This document shows, piece by piece, positions 12,156-12,510 of a stretch of 12,510 bases of DNA. The position numbers were made by a program, and so were the translations under genes. Numbering within the stretch: position 1 is the stretch's first letter; each line of letters starts with the position of its first letter. The notes beneath the pieces were generated by a model. That model worked only from the letters and a program-made list of their open reading frames with translations, had not been told where the DNA came from and searched no databases. Source of the stretch: Lachnospiraceae bacterium (lineage in GTDB: Bacteria; Bacillota; Clostridia; Lachnospirales; Lachnospiraceae); assembly GCA_003446735.1 (NCBI GenBank), contig DMCJ01000061.1:1-12510 (forward strand). Reading direction: 5' to 3'.

Positions 12156-12510
12156 ATGAAGACATTTATGGCGGATTCTGCTACGGTAGAAAGAAAATGG
12201 TACGTGGTAGACGCTACAGATAAGACTTTAGGACGCCTTGCAAGCGAAGTTGCAAAGGTATTAAGAGGAAAGAACAAGCCTGTTTATACTCCCTTCGTTG
12301 ATACCGGCGATTATGTTATCGTTATCAATGCAGAGAAGATCAAAGTTACAGGTAGAAAGCTTGATCAGAAGATCTATTATCATCACTCTGATTATGTAGG
12401 CGGCATGAAGGAGACAACCCTTCGTGAGAAGCTTGCAAAGAAGCCCGAGCAGGTAATCGAGCTGGCTGTTAAGGGTATGCTTCCCAAGGGACCTCTTGGA
12501 AGACAGATGT
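12156..12510 (+). CDS. rplM: 50S ribosomal protein L13, 5' part of gene (3' end outside window)
   Basis: 118 codons are present before the right edge; full L13 is about 142-150 residues. Recognisable segments are V-E-R-K-W-Y-V-V-D-A (11-20), TLGRLASEVAKVLRGKNKP (24-42), D-T-G-D-Y-V-I-V-I-N-A (49-59) and KGMLPKGPLGRQM at the cut edge. L13 is an early-assembling 23S rRNA-binding protein of the large subunit. The ATG at 12156 is chosen because GGAGGT lies 9 nt upstream and the following M-K-T-F-M-A matches typical L13 starts. Codon use is more restricted than in the neighbouring genes, as expected for a highly expressed protein. rpsI normally follows but lies outside the window. Confidence 0.97.
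   Translation, partial: MKTFMADSATVERKWYVVDATDKTLGRLASEVAKVLRGKNKPVYTPFVDTGDYVIVINAEKIKVTGRKLDQKIYYHHSDYVGGMKETTLREKLAKKPEQVIELAVKGMLPKGPLGRQM

Overview
This window looks like ordinary chromosomal DNA from a Gram-positive Clostridia bacterium, most likely Lachnospiraceae. The reasons are the truA then rplM gene order, strong AGGAGG-type ribosome binding sites, near-consensus vegetative (sigma-A-type) promoters, a lone ECF-transporter S component, a DegV protein, and the protein sequences themselves. The lineage is an inference from these features; no rRNA is present.

Layout. (1) 1-1110: the 3' part of an AAA+ ATPase gene cut by the left edge; the codons before its complete AAA module resemble the lid of an earlier, mostly missing AAA module. 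(2) 1127-2434: an ECF S component with a clear promoter, converging on and overlapping by 31 bp a histidine-phosphatase-family gene. (3) 2435-2567: a divergent promoter region for the phosphatase and degV. (4) 2568-5469: degV followed by a membrane protein with a degenerate GGDEF domain and an intact EAL domain. (5) 5497-9507, minus strand: a two-gene signalling operon, first a REC-HD-GYP-REC regulator, then a membrane hybrid histidine kinase with REC and HPt domains. A perfect 10-bp inverted repeat lies between this operon and the EAL gene and overlaps both stop codons. (6) 9563-9613: back-to-back promoters whose -35 hexamers overlap, one for the signalling operon and one for an NhaC-family antiporter. 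(7) 9665-11994: the antiporter followed by truA. (8) 11991-12510: a strong promoter overlapping the truA stop, a structured leader of about 130 nt, and the 5' part of rplM (ribosomal protein L13).

How the genes may work together. The central 6 kb (3460-9507) is a cyclic-di-GMP turnover cluster. Both candidate phosphodiesterases, EAL and HD-GYP, keep their catalytic signatures, while the only GGDEF-like domain has lost its signature. The cluster therefore looks built to lower c-di-GMP. The hybrid kinase carries all parts of a phosphorelay (His, Asp, His) and sits in an operon with a regulator offering two receiver domains, so the HPt domain probably phosphorylates that regulator. The antiporter may be linked to this system through the overlapping promoters.

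I see no CRISPR array, insertion sequence, prophage, tRNA or rRNA gene. I did not find a clearly unprecedented multi-gene system. The most interesting points are the shared -35 promoter pair, the REC-HD-GYP-REC architecture, the repeat-containing spacer between regulator and kinase, and the two-hairpin rplM leader.
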